From Paramagnetospirillum caucaseum (GTDB taxonomy: Bacteria > Pseudomonadota > Alphaproteobacteria > Rhodospirillales > Magnetospirillaceae): a stretch of 39,474 nucleotides of DNA. The stretch spans positions 1 through 39,474 of the forward strand of contig NZ_AONQ01000042.1 of the NCBI RefSeq assembly GCF_000342045.1, written 5' to 3'. This document shows, piece by piece, positions 17,763 through 24,968 of the stretch. A model generated the notes under the pieces. That model ran no database searches, was not told the DNA's origin, and was given only the letters and a program-made list of their open reading frames with translations. The translations under genes were made by a program, and so were the position numbers. The number at the start of each line of letters is the position of its first letter. Position 1 is the stretch's first letter.

Positions 17763-17791
17763 GGTATGGCGGAAGCTCCCTACGCTGTAAA
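17763..17791 (-). promoter_or_regulatory. candidate promoter of the seven-gene sugar operon
   Basis: On the minus strand TTTACA (17791-17786) and CATACC (17768-17763) are separated by 17 bases, resembling sigma-70 -35 and -10 boxes (5/6 and 3/6 matches). Transcription would begin about 22 bases before the ATG at 17733. The 119-bp gap is shared with the divergent radical SAM gene, whose start lies just after a short CTATATAT run at 17839-17846. The prediction is by eye only. Confidence 0.3.
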
Positions 17792-17852
17792 GGTTCTTGC
17801 CCGCGCGGCGCGGCTGATGAAATTCCGTTGGGGATGATCTATATATCCGTCC

Positions 17853-19505
17853 ATGAACGCATCCACCGCCCCGGACCTCGATCCGACCCTCGCCCTGCTG
17901 GCCGCCGCCGCCGCCAGCCCCCCCTGGCAGAGTCCGCCCGCCGCCGGGCCTCGGGTTCTGTTCATTTCGCTCTATTGTTTCAAGTCCTTTCCGGTGCGTG
18001 GCTTCCACCAACTGACCCGCCAGTGCGGCATCGATTCCCATGCCATCCTGTTCAAGGACAACCTGACCAACCGCCACACGCCGATCACCGAGACCGAGAT
18101 CGGCTATCTCAAGGCGGTGGTCCGCCAGGCCAAGCCGGACATGGTGGCGGTCAGCGTGCTGGCCCCTTATGTGCCGGCGGCGCGGCGCGTGATCCGGGCG
18201 GTGCGCGAGATCACCGACGCCCCCGTGGTGGTGGGCGGCAAGCACCCGACCATTTCCCCCGACGAGGCCCTGAGCTACGGCGATTACGCCTGCAAGGGCG
18301 AGGGCGAGCTGGTCATCCTCGACATCCTGGAGCGCTTGCGGGCCGGTTCGCGCGACTTCACCGGCATCAAGGGGCTATGGCACAAGGATTCCGAGGCCAA
18401 GCCCGTGGACATGGGCCAGCGCATGCTGATCCAGGACCTGGACATCATCCCCTTCGAGGCCTATGGCGAGCCTCAGATGCATTTCATCGAGCATGACCGC
18501 CTGACCACCGACGACCCCGAGATGGCCGAGGAGGAAATCCTGGTCATGGCGGGGCGCGGCTGCGTCTACATGTGCAGCTACTGCGTCAATTCCCTGCTGA
18601 TTCCCATGAATCGCGGCAATGGCCGTTTCGTCAGGCTGCGCAGCCCGGACAACGTCATCGCCCAAATCAAGGACCGCCTGGAGCGCCAGCCCAACGCCCG
18701 CTTCGTCACCTTCAACGACGAGGTGTTCGGCGTCTTCGACGACTGGACCAAGGAGTTCAGCGAGGCCTACCTCCGTTTCGGCGGCCCCAACTTCAATTGC
18801 GAGTTGGTCCCCAAGCTGATCAAGGAGCACAACATGCGCGCCCTGGTCTCGGCGGGTCTCGACCGGATGCATTTCGGCATCCAGTCAGGCTCCGACGAGA
18901 TCCGCCTGGAGGTGCTCAAGCGCCCCGGAAAGAACGTGGAGTTGCTGGAAAAGGCCAAGATGCTGGGAACCTTGGGGATCCAGGTCCAGTGCGACCTGAT
19001 TCTGGGCAATCCCTTCGACACCGCCGATGCCATTGAGGAAAGCATCCGCCTGCTGGCCGACATGCCGCAGCCGCTGCAGCTCAATACCTACAAGATGCAG
19101 TTCTACCCCAATTACCCCATCACCGAGCGGGCGTTGAAGGAGGGCTACATCACCCAGGCCGACCTGCACGAGGACAAGGTCGCCGACAACACGCTCTACA
19201 ACTTCGTCTACAAGCCGGTGGTCACCCGCCTGGACCGCAAGACGGTGCTGGAGAACTGCGTCTACCTCATTCCCTGGAACACCGCCCTGGTGTGGTGGCT
19301 GGCCAAGCGGCTGTGCGAGCGGAACAACCCCGTGCTCGGTGCCCTGGCCAATGTCCTCGCCGCCTGGCGCTATCAGCTCGATTTCTGCGAGAATCCCGCC
19401 CTCGTCTGGCTGCGCCGCCTGTGGCTGGTCTCGAAGATGGTGGCAACCGGCAATCTGGGTCCGCTGCGGCGCAAGCTGGCCCGCCTGCTGGCCCGCCCGG
19501 CCTGA
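17853..19505 (+). CDS. B12-binding-domain radical SAM protein
   Basis: A 550-residue protein. Residues about 33-165 look like a cobalamin-binding Rossmann domain (VLFISLYCFKSF, MVAVSVLAPY, VVVGGKHPT, CKGEGE). The radical SAM core follows, with the 4Fe-4S motif GRGCVYMCSYC (C237, C241, C244) and later HFGIQSGSDEIR and ILGNPFDT. The usual DxHxxG cobalamin-ligand motif is not evident, so cobalamin, if bound, may be base-on. Related proteins methylate unactivated carbon or phosphorus, rearrange carbon skeletons, or thiomethylate RNA. The C-terminal 100 residues are rich in aromatic and basic residues and may associate with the membrane. It stands alone, divergent from the sugar operon and followed by a repeat element. 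A role in glycan or lipid modification is a guess from position. Confidence 0.85.
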   Translation: MNASTAPDLDPTLALLAAAAASPPWQSPPAAGPRVLFISLYCFKSFPVRGFHQLTRQCGIDSHAILFKDNLTNRHTPITETEIGYLKAVVRQAKPDMVAVSVLAPYVPAARRVIRAVREITDAPVVVGGKHPTISPDEALSYGDYACKGEGELVILDILERLRAGSRDFTGIKGLWHKDSEAKPVDMGQRMLIQDLDIIPFEAYGEPQMHFIEHDRLTTDDPEMAEEEILVMAGRGCVYMCSYCVNSLLIPMNRGNGRFVRLRSPDNVIAQIKDRLERQPNARFVTFNDEVFGVFDDWTKEFSEAYLRFGGPNFNCELVPKLIKEHNMRALVSAGLDRMHFGIQSGSDEIRLEVLKRPGKNVELLEKAKMLGTLGIQVQCDLILGNPFDTADAIEESIRLLADMPQPLQLNTYKMQFYPNYPITERALKEGYITQADLHEDKVADNTLYNFVYKPVVTRLDRKTVLENCVYLIPWNTALVWWLAKRLCERNNPVLGALANVLAAWRYQLDFCENPALVWLRRLWLVSKMVATGNLGPLRRKLARLLARPA

Positions 19506-19523
19506 GCCGAGCCGAGCCGAGCC
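19504..19523 (+). repeat. GAGCC tandem repeat (4 copies)
   Basis: Four perfect copies of the 5-mer GAGCC overlap the radical SAM gene stop codon (TGA at 19503-19505). Such a repeat can change length by slippage. Change here would alter only the last bases and 3' end of the gene. Confidence 0.8.
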
Positions 19524-19526
19524 GCT

Positions 19527-19726
19527 TAGCAGGCTGCGGGAAAACGCTCCCGACCACCTTTTTTATCGTCACCCCCGCGCAGGCGGGGGTCCATATTGCG
19601 GCACAACCGTGTCATAGGCACAAAATATAGCGGAGCGAATGCATGGATTGTCCGCTTCGCGTTCCCTTCGGTCCCCGCTTTCGCGGGAATGACGACAGGC
19701 AAAGGGCTTTTGTCCGCAGCCGGCTA
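19527..19726. mobile_element. 200-bp nested inverted-repeat (MITE/REPIN-like) element
   Basis: The ends are imperfect terminal inverted repeats. The left end, 19527-19547, reads TAGCAGGCTGCGG followed by an A-rich run. The right end, 19705-19726, reads TAGCCGGCTGCGG followed by an A-rich run on the minus strand; about 17 of 21 positions agree. Inside is a second inverted pair (19567-19592 and 19670-19694). There is no transposase or credible ORF, so it would be non-autonomous. The right terminal TAG is the stop codon of wecB. A weak hairpin CGGGA/TCCCG followed by TTTTTT near 19559-19564 could also terminate the radical SAM transcript. Whether it is repeated elsewhere cannot be seen here. Confidence 0.6.
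19567..19694. repeat. inner REP-like pair in inverted orientation
   Basis: Copy 1 (19567-19592) reads CGTCACCCCCGCG then AGGCGGGGGTCC. Copy 2 (19670-19694) is the same family on the opposite strand, CGTCATTCCCGCG then AAGCGGGGACC. Each copy is itself a small palindrome (CCCCCGC/GCGGGGG type). Two inverted copies separated by about 77 bp are the layout of a REPIN, nested here within longer terminal repeats. Confidence 0.65.
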
Positions 19727-20818
19727 CAGCCGCTCGGCCAGAATGGCGGCGATGCGCCGCCCGGCCTTGCCGTCCCATAGCTCCGGCACCCGTCCGGCCT
19801 TGCCGCCGGAGGCCAGCACGTCATCGAAGGCCGCCAGGATGGCATCCCGGTCGGTGCCCACCAGGGTATTGGTCCCCTCGGCGATGGTGATGGGCCGCTC
19901 GGTATTGTCGCGAACCGTCAGGCAGGGCACGCCGAGTGCGGTGGTCTCTTCCTGCAATCCGCCGGAATCGGTGGCCACCACCTTGGCGGAGCGCATCAGG
20001 CCCAGCATCTCGAGATAGCCCACCGGCGGCAGCAACGCCACGTTGGGCCGGTCCAGCCGGCTCATCAGCCCCGCCGCCTCGATGCGGGCGCGGGTACGTG
20101 GATGCAGGGGAAAGACCACCGGAACCTTCTCCGCCATGGTCTCCAGGCATCCGACCAGCCGGGCCAGGGTGTCCGGCTGGTCCACGTTGGAGGGGCGATG
20201 CAGGGTGACCAGGGCATAGCCCTCGGCGAAACCGGCCCCGCCCAGGGTCTCGGCAGCGGGCCGCGCCCGCTCGGCATGGGCCAGCAGGCTGTCGATCATC
20301 ACGTTGCCGACGAAATGGATGCGGGCGGGATCGATGCCCTCGCGCAGCAGGTTGGCCTGGGCCGACCGCTCGGTGGTGAACAGGAAGTCCGAGATCTGAT
20401 CCGTCAACACCCGGTTGACCTCTTCCGGCATGGCGCGGTCGTAGGAGCGCAGGCCGGCTTCCACATGCACCACGGCGACGCCCTTCTTGGCGGCCACCAG
20501 GGCGCAGGCGATGGTCGAATTGACGTCGCCCACCACCAGGACGGCATCGGCCTTAAACTCATCGAGCACCGGCTCGAAGCGCTGCATGATCTGGCCGGTC
20601 TGCTGGGCGTGGCTGCCCGAACCCACCTCCAGGTTGACGTCGGGATGGGGCAGGCCGAGGTCGCGGAACAGCTGGTCGCTCATGGCCTCGTCGTAATGCT
20701 GGCCGGTATGGACCAGCGGCGCCCTCAGCCCCTCGGCCACCAGCCCGGCGATCACCGGGCCGATCTTCATGAAATTGGGCCGGGCACCGACCACGCAGAG
20801 GACGGTCTTGGCGGCCAT
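19724..20818 (-). CDS. wecB: UDP-N-acetylglucosamine 2-epimerase (non-hydrolysing)
   Basis: A 364-residue GT-B-fold epimerase interconverting UDP-GlcNAc and UDP-ManNAc. The family signatures are VVGARPNFMKIGPV, LVHTGQHYDEAMSD, VVGDVNSTIACALVA, HVEAGLRSYDRAMPEEVNR, TLHRPSNVD and DSGGLQEE. The ATG at 20818 is the first that gives a standard N-terminus; the longer frame would run through the SIS gene. It follows the SIS gene by 4 bp, so the two form a small operon. The stop codon lies in the terminal repeat of the 200-bp element. UDP-ManNAc could be oxidised to ManNAcA by a dehydrogenase; the one at the far end of the window looks more like the GlcNAc/GalNAc type. Confidence 0.92.
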   Translation of the reverse strand: MAAKTVLCVVGARPNFMKIGPVIAGLVAEGLRAPLVHTGQHYDEAMSDQLFRDLGLPHPDVNLEVGSGSHAQQTGQIMQRFEPVLDEFKADAVLVVGDVNSTIACALVAAKKGVAVVHVEAGLRSYDRAMPEEVNRVLTDQISDFLFTTERSAQANLLREGIDPARIHFVGNVMIDSLLAHAERARPAAETLGGAGFAEGYALVTLHRPSNVDQPDTLARLVGCLETMAEKVPVVFPLHPRTRARIEAAGLMSRLDRPNVALLPPVGYLEMLGLMRSAKVVATDSGGLQEETTALGVPCLTVRDNTERPITIAEGTNTLVGTDRDAILAAFDDVLASGGKAGRVPELWDGKAGRRIAAILAERL

Positions 20819-20822
20819 GGGC

Positions 20823-21443
20823 TCAGAACCGCCGCTGGGCGACCAGGGAATCGGGCATGCGCGCCTGGCGAACGAACTGGGCCAGCACATGCATCAGGGT
20901 CTGATGCACATCCTCGACCACGCCGTAATTGTCGGCGGCCACGTGCAGGTTGACATCGGCGGCCTTGGCGCCGCGCCCGCCGGAAAAGCCGGTCAGCGCG
21001 ATGGAGCCCATGCCGTTGGCCCTGGCCCAATCCAGGGCACGCACGATATTCTCGGAATCGCCCGACGAACTGATGGCGATGACCACGTCGCCGGGCCGCG
21101 CCAGCAGGCGCAGCTGGGCGGCAAACACCTCGGCATATTCGATATCGTTGGCAATGGCGGTGATGGTCTCCACCGTGGTGGACAGGCTGAACACCCGGGG
21201 ACGCAGACCGGTATCGGTGGACACACCCTTGGTGTGGTCGCAGACCAGATGATTGGCGATGGCCGCCGATCCGCCATTGCCGCACGAGAAGATGTGGGCG
21301 TCGCGCTCCAGAGCGGCGCTCAGCAGCCGCTCGGCCTGATGCAGCGCGTCGCGGCCGACAGAAGCCAGCGCCTGGGAGATCTGCCCCGCATAGGCATCGA
21401 AATAATCGGCGATGGAACCGACACGGCGTTCGGGAAAGCTCAT
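20823..21443 (-). CDS. SIS-domain phosphosugar isomerase (GmhA/DiaA-like)
   Basis: A 206-residue SIS protein. The phosphosugar-binding stretches are HIFSCGNGGSAAIANHL (about 50-66) and ISSSGDSENI (about 115-125), and a C-terminal helix follows VEDVHQTLMH. The GmhA group converts sedoheptulose-7-phosphate to heptose-7-phosphate and the DiaA group binds DnaA; motifs fit either, and context favours a sugar role. The ATG at 21443 is chosen for its GAGGTTGG ribosome binding site; an upstream extension of 49 residues looks non-coding. No other heptose-pathway gene is in the window, so the substrate is open. Confidence 0.78.
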   Translation of the reverse strand: MSFPERRVGSIADYFDAYAGQISQALASVGRDALHQAERLLSAALERDAHIFSCGNGGSAAIANHLVCDHTKGVSTDTGLRPRVFSLSTTVETITAIANDIEYAEVFAAQLRLLARPGDVVIAISSSGDSENIVRALDWARANGMGSIALTGFSGGRGAKAADVNLHVAADNYGVVEDVHQTLMHVLAQFVRQARMPDSLVAQRRF

Positions 21444-21604
21444 CCCAACCTCTTGGAAAAACATGACCGCGATGACGGCGAGTGTTATCAGATCATCCCC
21501 GCGATACCAAGGCCTTGCTGTACCGCGTCGTCCATTCGGAGTGGACGTTCGTCCCCACCCGGCCCTAAACTGCCGCCACCCTGACCCCAAGGCCGAAGCG
21601 CACC

Positions 21605-23017
21605 ATGACCAACCAGCCCCCCGCCGTAATTCCCGTCATCCTGTCCGGTGGGGCCGGAACGCGCCTGTGGCCGCTATCGCGCGAGCTGCGTCCCAAGCAA
21701 TTGCTGCCGCTGCTGGGCGACGACACCTTGCTGCAGCAGACCGCCGCCCGCCTGCCGGGGCGGCCCATGGTGGTGTGCAATCACGAGCACCGCTTCATCG
21801 TCGCCGAGCAACTGCGCGAGAAGGGCATCGAGCCCCGCGCCATCGTCATCGAACCCATGGGCCGCAACACGGCGCCGGCGGTGGCGGTGGCGGCCCTGCT
21901 GGCCGAGGCGGAGCCGGATTCCCTGCTGCTGGTCATGCCCTCCGACCATCGGGTGAAGGATGCCCAGGCCTTCCGCCGCGCCGTCGAGACGGCGATCCCC
22001 CTGGCCCAGGCCGATCATCTGGTGACCTTCGGCATCCAGCCCACCGAGGCCAATACCGGTTACGGCTATATCAAACGCGGAAGCGCCCTGATGGAGGGTT
22101 TCGCCGTGGAGCGCTTCGTGGAAAAGCCCGACCGCGCCACCGCCGAAGCCTACCTCGCCTCGGGCGAGTATCTGTGGAACGCCGGCATCTTCCTGTTCAA
22201 GGCCGATGTGTACCTGCGCGAGTTGGAGCGCCGCCTGCCCGACATGGTGAGCCAGTGCCGCGCCGCCCTGGCCCAGGGCCAGACCGACCTGTTCTTCTTC
22301 CGCCTGGCCGATGCCCCCTTCGCCGCCATCAAGGGCCAAAGCATCGATTACGCGGTGATGGAGCATACCGAAAAGGCCGCCATGGTGCCGGTGGACATGG
22401 GCTGGTCCGATATCGGCTCGTGGTCGGCGCTGTGGCAGGAAAGCGACCGGGACGGGGATGGCAATGTCCTGGTGGGCGATGTCATGGCCGGAGACACCCG
22501 CAACTCCTATATCCGCAGCGAGCGCCATCTGGTCACCACCCTAGGGGTGGAGGATCTGATCGTGGTGGCCACCGACGATTCCATCCTGGTGGCGGCCAAG
22601 AGCCATGACCAGGACGTCAAGAAGATCGTCGAGGATCTGAAGGCGCGGGGCCGGTCCGAGGCCAGCCAGGGCACCCGCGCCTGGCGGCCCTGGGGCTGGT
22701 TCCAGACCATCGACGACGGCTACCGTTTCCGGGTCAAGCACATCTCGGTCAATCCCGGCGCCAAGCTCAGCTTGCAGAAGCACTGGCACCGCTCGGAGCA
22801 CTGGGTGGTGGTCACCGGCACCGCGCTGGTCACTTGCGGCGACAAGACCTTCACGCTGCGCGAGAACGAATCCACCTTCATTCCCGCCGGCACCCCCCAC
22901 CGCCTGGAAAATCCCGGCAAGGTGCCGCTGCGCATGATCGAGGTTCAGTCGGGCGAGTATATCGGCGAGGACGACATCGTGCGCATCGAGGATGTCTACG
23001 GTCGGACCGAGGGGTAA
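21605..23017 (+). CDS. manC: mannose-1-phosphate guanylyltransferase / mannose-6-phosphate isomerase
   Basis: A 470-residue type II enzyme of the AlgA/ManC/XanB family. The N-terminal guanylyltransferase has SGGAGTRLWPLSRELRPKQ (about 14-32), VMPSDHRVK, FVEKPDRAT and WNAGIFLF. The C-terminal cupin domain (about 350-470) carries the isomerase motif SLQKHWHRSEHWVVV. It makes GDP-mannose, and perhaps mannose-6-phosphate from fructose-6-phosphate. The ATG at 21605 lies in a 161-bp divergent gap shared with the SIS gene. No phosphomannomutase or GDP-mannose-modifying gene is present here. It is followed after 10 bp by the heparinase-like gene. Confidence 0.93.
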   Translation: MTNQPPAVIPVILSGGAGTRLWPLSRELRPKQLLPLLGDDTLLQQTAARLPGRPMVVCNHEHRFIVAEQLREKGIEPRAIVIEPMGRNTAPAVAVAALLAEAEPDSLLLVMPSDHRVKDAQAFRRAVETAIPLAQADHLVTFGIQPTEANTGYGYIKRGSALMEGFAVERFVEKPDRATAEAYLASGEYLWNAGIFLFKADVYLRELERRLPDMVSQCRAALAQGQTDLFFFRLADAPFAAIKGQSIDYAVMEHTEKAAMVPVDMGWSDIGSWSALWQESDRDGDGNVLVGDVMAGDTRNSYIRSERHLVTTLGVEDLIVVATDDSILVAAKSHDQDVKKIVEDLKARGRSEASQGTRAWRPWGWFQTIDDGYRFRVKHISVNPGAKLSLQKHWHRSEHWVVVTGTALVTCGDKTFTLRENESTFIPAGTPHRLENPGKVPLRMIEVQSGEYIGEDDIVRIEDVYGRTEG

Positions 23018-23027
23018 GTCCGGCGCC

Positions 23028-24968
23028 ATGTCCCTCGGCCACCTGATCCGCGCCGCCCTGTCCCTGCCGCCGCGCGTGGCGCTGGCCAAGGCTGCCCGTC
23101 TGGCCAAGAAAGCCCTCCACGCCCAGGTCACGGGGCGGATCATGCGGCGGCGCTGCAGCTATCCCGATCCGGGAGAGGCGGGCGACCGCCTGGTGCCGCG
23201 CCTTGCCGCTCTTGATCAGAGCCTGATCCCGCCCGCCATCGCGCGGCTGGCCGGGTGCACCCGCCGCCACGAATTCGACCTGCTGGGCTCCGGCCCGGTG
23301 GTGGTGGAGCGCGGACGCTCCTATGCCGGTTTCGGCCCCTGGCGCTACGAATCACAGCCCGGCACCGCTCCTCAATGCTGGCCGGGCAATGCCGCGCGTG
23401 CCGCTGCCCTCAGAGCCATGATCGATGACCCCCACTGGAGGGCCATCGACTGGCATGTGGATTTTCGCTCCGGCTATCGCTGGTCGCCCCTGGTCCTTGG
23501 CCCCGCCACGCCCTACGCCCACAAGCCGGGCGTGGATGTGAAGCTACCCTGGGAACTGGCCCGGATGCAGCACCTGCCCTGGCTAGCGCTGGATTTCATC
23601 CGCGGCGGCGACGCCGCCAACCGGCGCGAGTTCCGCCATCAGGTCCTCGACTTCCTGGCCGCCAATCCCCCCGGCTGGGGCGTCAACTGGGCCTGCGCCA
23701 TGGACGTTTCCATCCGCGCCGCCAACATCCTGCTGGCCTGGGATCTGTTCCGCGCGGCGGGTGTCCCCTTCGACGAGGCTTTCGAGGCCGAGCTGGCCGC
23801 CATGGCCCTGGCCCATGGGCGCTTCGTCATGGAGCATCTGGAGTGGAGCCCCAAGCATCGCGGCAACCATTACCTGGCCGACATCGCTGGCCTGGCCGTC
23901 ATCGCCGCTGCTCTGCCGCCGGGAGCGGAAAGCGATCCTTGGCGGGTGTTCGCCGCCCAGGAGCTGGAAGCGGAGATCCTCCGTCAGTTCCTGCCCGACG
24001 GCGGCAATTTCGAGGCCTCCACCGCCTATCACCGCCTGTCAACCGAGTTGGCATTGTTCGGCGTGGCGGCATTGCGGCGACTGGGGGCGGATTTCTCCCC
24101 CCCGGTGTTCGAGCGCCTGGGCCGCGCCATCGCCTTCGCCCGTGCCGTCACCAAGCCCTCGGGCGAGATCGTCCAGATCGGCGACAACGATTCGGGGCGC
24201 TTCTTCAAGCTGTCGCCCCGCCTGGACGAACAGGGGCGCGAGCGGGTACTGGACGTCTCCCATCTGGCGTCCGGACTCGATGCCGCCGTTCTCGGCCTGA
24301 CCCTTCCGGAGCTCCCCCCCGCCACCCGGCTGGACGGGGATGAGCCACCGGACACCGCCCGCACCGCCACCCGGCTGGAGATCGCGCTGGCCGATCCCAC
24401 CGCCCTGGAGGGGCTGGCGACGCTCTGTTACCCCGATTTCGGGCTGTTCATCTGGAAGAACGCACGCAGCTTCATCTCGGTCCGCTGCGGCCCCATCGGC
24501 GGCAACGGATTAGGCGCCCACGCCCACAACGACCAGTTGGCCGTGGAGATGGAAATCGACGGCGTGGCCTTCGCCCGTGATCCCGGCACCTTCGTCTATA
24601 CCCCGGACCTGGCGGCGCGGAACCGCTACCGCTCGGCGCTGGCTCATTTCGTCCCGCGCCAGGGCCATGCCGAGCCGGCCCGCCTGGATCTCGGCCCCTT
24701 CCGCCTGGAAGACCGGGCAGGGGCCCGCGCCGTCCGCTTCGGTGACGGGGAATTCCTCGGCTGCCATCAAGGCTTCGGCGAGATGGTGTGGCGGCGGGTC
24801 CGCCTCGGCGAGGGGCGCATCATCGTCGAAGATTCGTGGGGCGGCCCCCGCATCACCGATGCCACCATGCTGGAGCGCCACCTTGTGGAGACGCCGGAAC
24901 AGCTGGCGGCGCTGTGGGGGCTGGACCTTGCCTTCTCGCCCGCCTATGGCCGCACGGAAGACGCATAA
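23028..24968 (+). CDS. heparinase II/III-like (alginate-lyase-fold) protein
   Basis: A 646-residue protein with an alpha/alpha-toroid N-terminal domain (KLPWELARMQHLPWLAL, NWACAMDVSIRAANILLAW, WSPKHRGNHYLADIAGL, DGGNFEASTAYHRLS) and a C-terminal beta-sandwich of the Hepar_II_III type (GAHAHNDQLAVEMEIDG at about 495-510). His and Tyr in these motifs are the likely catalytic residues for eliminative cleavage of uronate-containing chains. No signal peptide is evident; proteins like this in exopolysaccharide clusters are often predicted cytoplasmic, and their lyase activity is mostly untested. GAGGGG lies 13 bases before the ATG. Its 3' end overlaps the opposite-strand asparagine synthase gene by 25 bp. 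Confidence 0.86.
   Translation: MSLGHLIRAALSLPPRVALAKAARLAKKALHAQVTGRIMRRRCSYPDPGEAGDRLVPRLAALDQSLIPPAIARLAGCTRRHEFDLLGSGPVVVERGRSYAGFGPWRYESQPGTAPQCWPGNAARAAALRAMIDDPHWRAIDWHVDFRSGYRWSPLVLGPATPYAHKPGVDVKLPWELARMQHLPWLALDFIRGGDAANRREFRHQVLDFLAANPPGWGVNWACAMDVSIRAANILLAWDLFRAAGVPFDEAFEAELAAMALAHGRFVMEHLEWSPKHRGNHYLADIAGLAVIAAALPPGAESDPWRVFAAQELEAEILRQFLPDGGNFEASTAYHRLSTELALFGVAALRRLGADFSPPVFERLGRAIAFARAVTKPSGEIVQIGDNDSGRFFKLSPRLDEQGRERVLDVSHLASGLDAAVLGLTLPELPPATRLDGDEPPDTARTATRLEIALADPTALEGLATLCYPDFGLFIWKNARSFISVRCGPIGGNGLGAHAHNDQLAVEMEIDGVAFARDPGTFVYTPDLAARNRYRSALAHFVPRQGHAEPARLDLGPFRLEDRAGARAVRFGDGEFLGCHQGFGEMVWRRVRLGEGRIIVEDSWGGPRITDATMLERHLVETPEQLAALWGLDLAFSPAYGRTEDA

Noticed and set aside
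15163-17790. An 875-residue open frame on the plus strand
   Set aside because: It runs antisense to the C-methyltransferase and the GT-C gene, both with clear motifs. Its sequence is low-complexity, rich in Gly, His, Gln and Arg, as expected for antisense frames in GC-rich DNA.
19567-19694. Possible CRISPR-like repeat-spacer unit
   Set aside because: The two similar sequences are in inverted orientation and only two exist. There is no regular spacer array and no cas gene.
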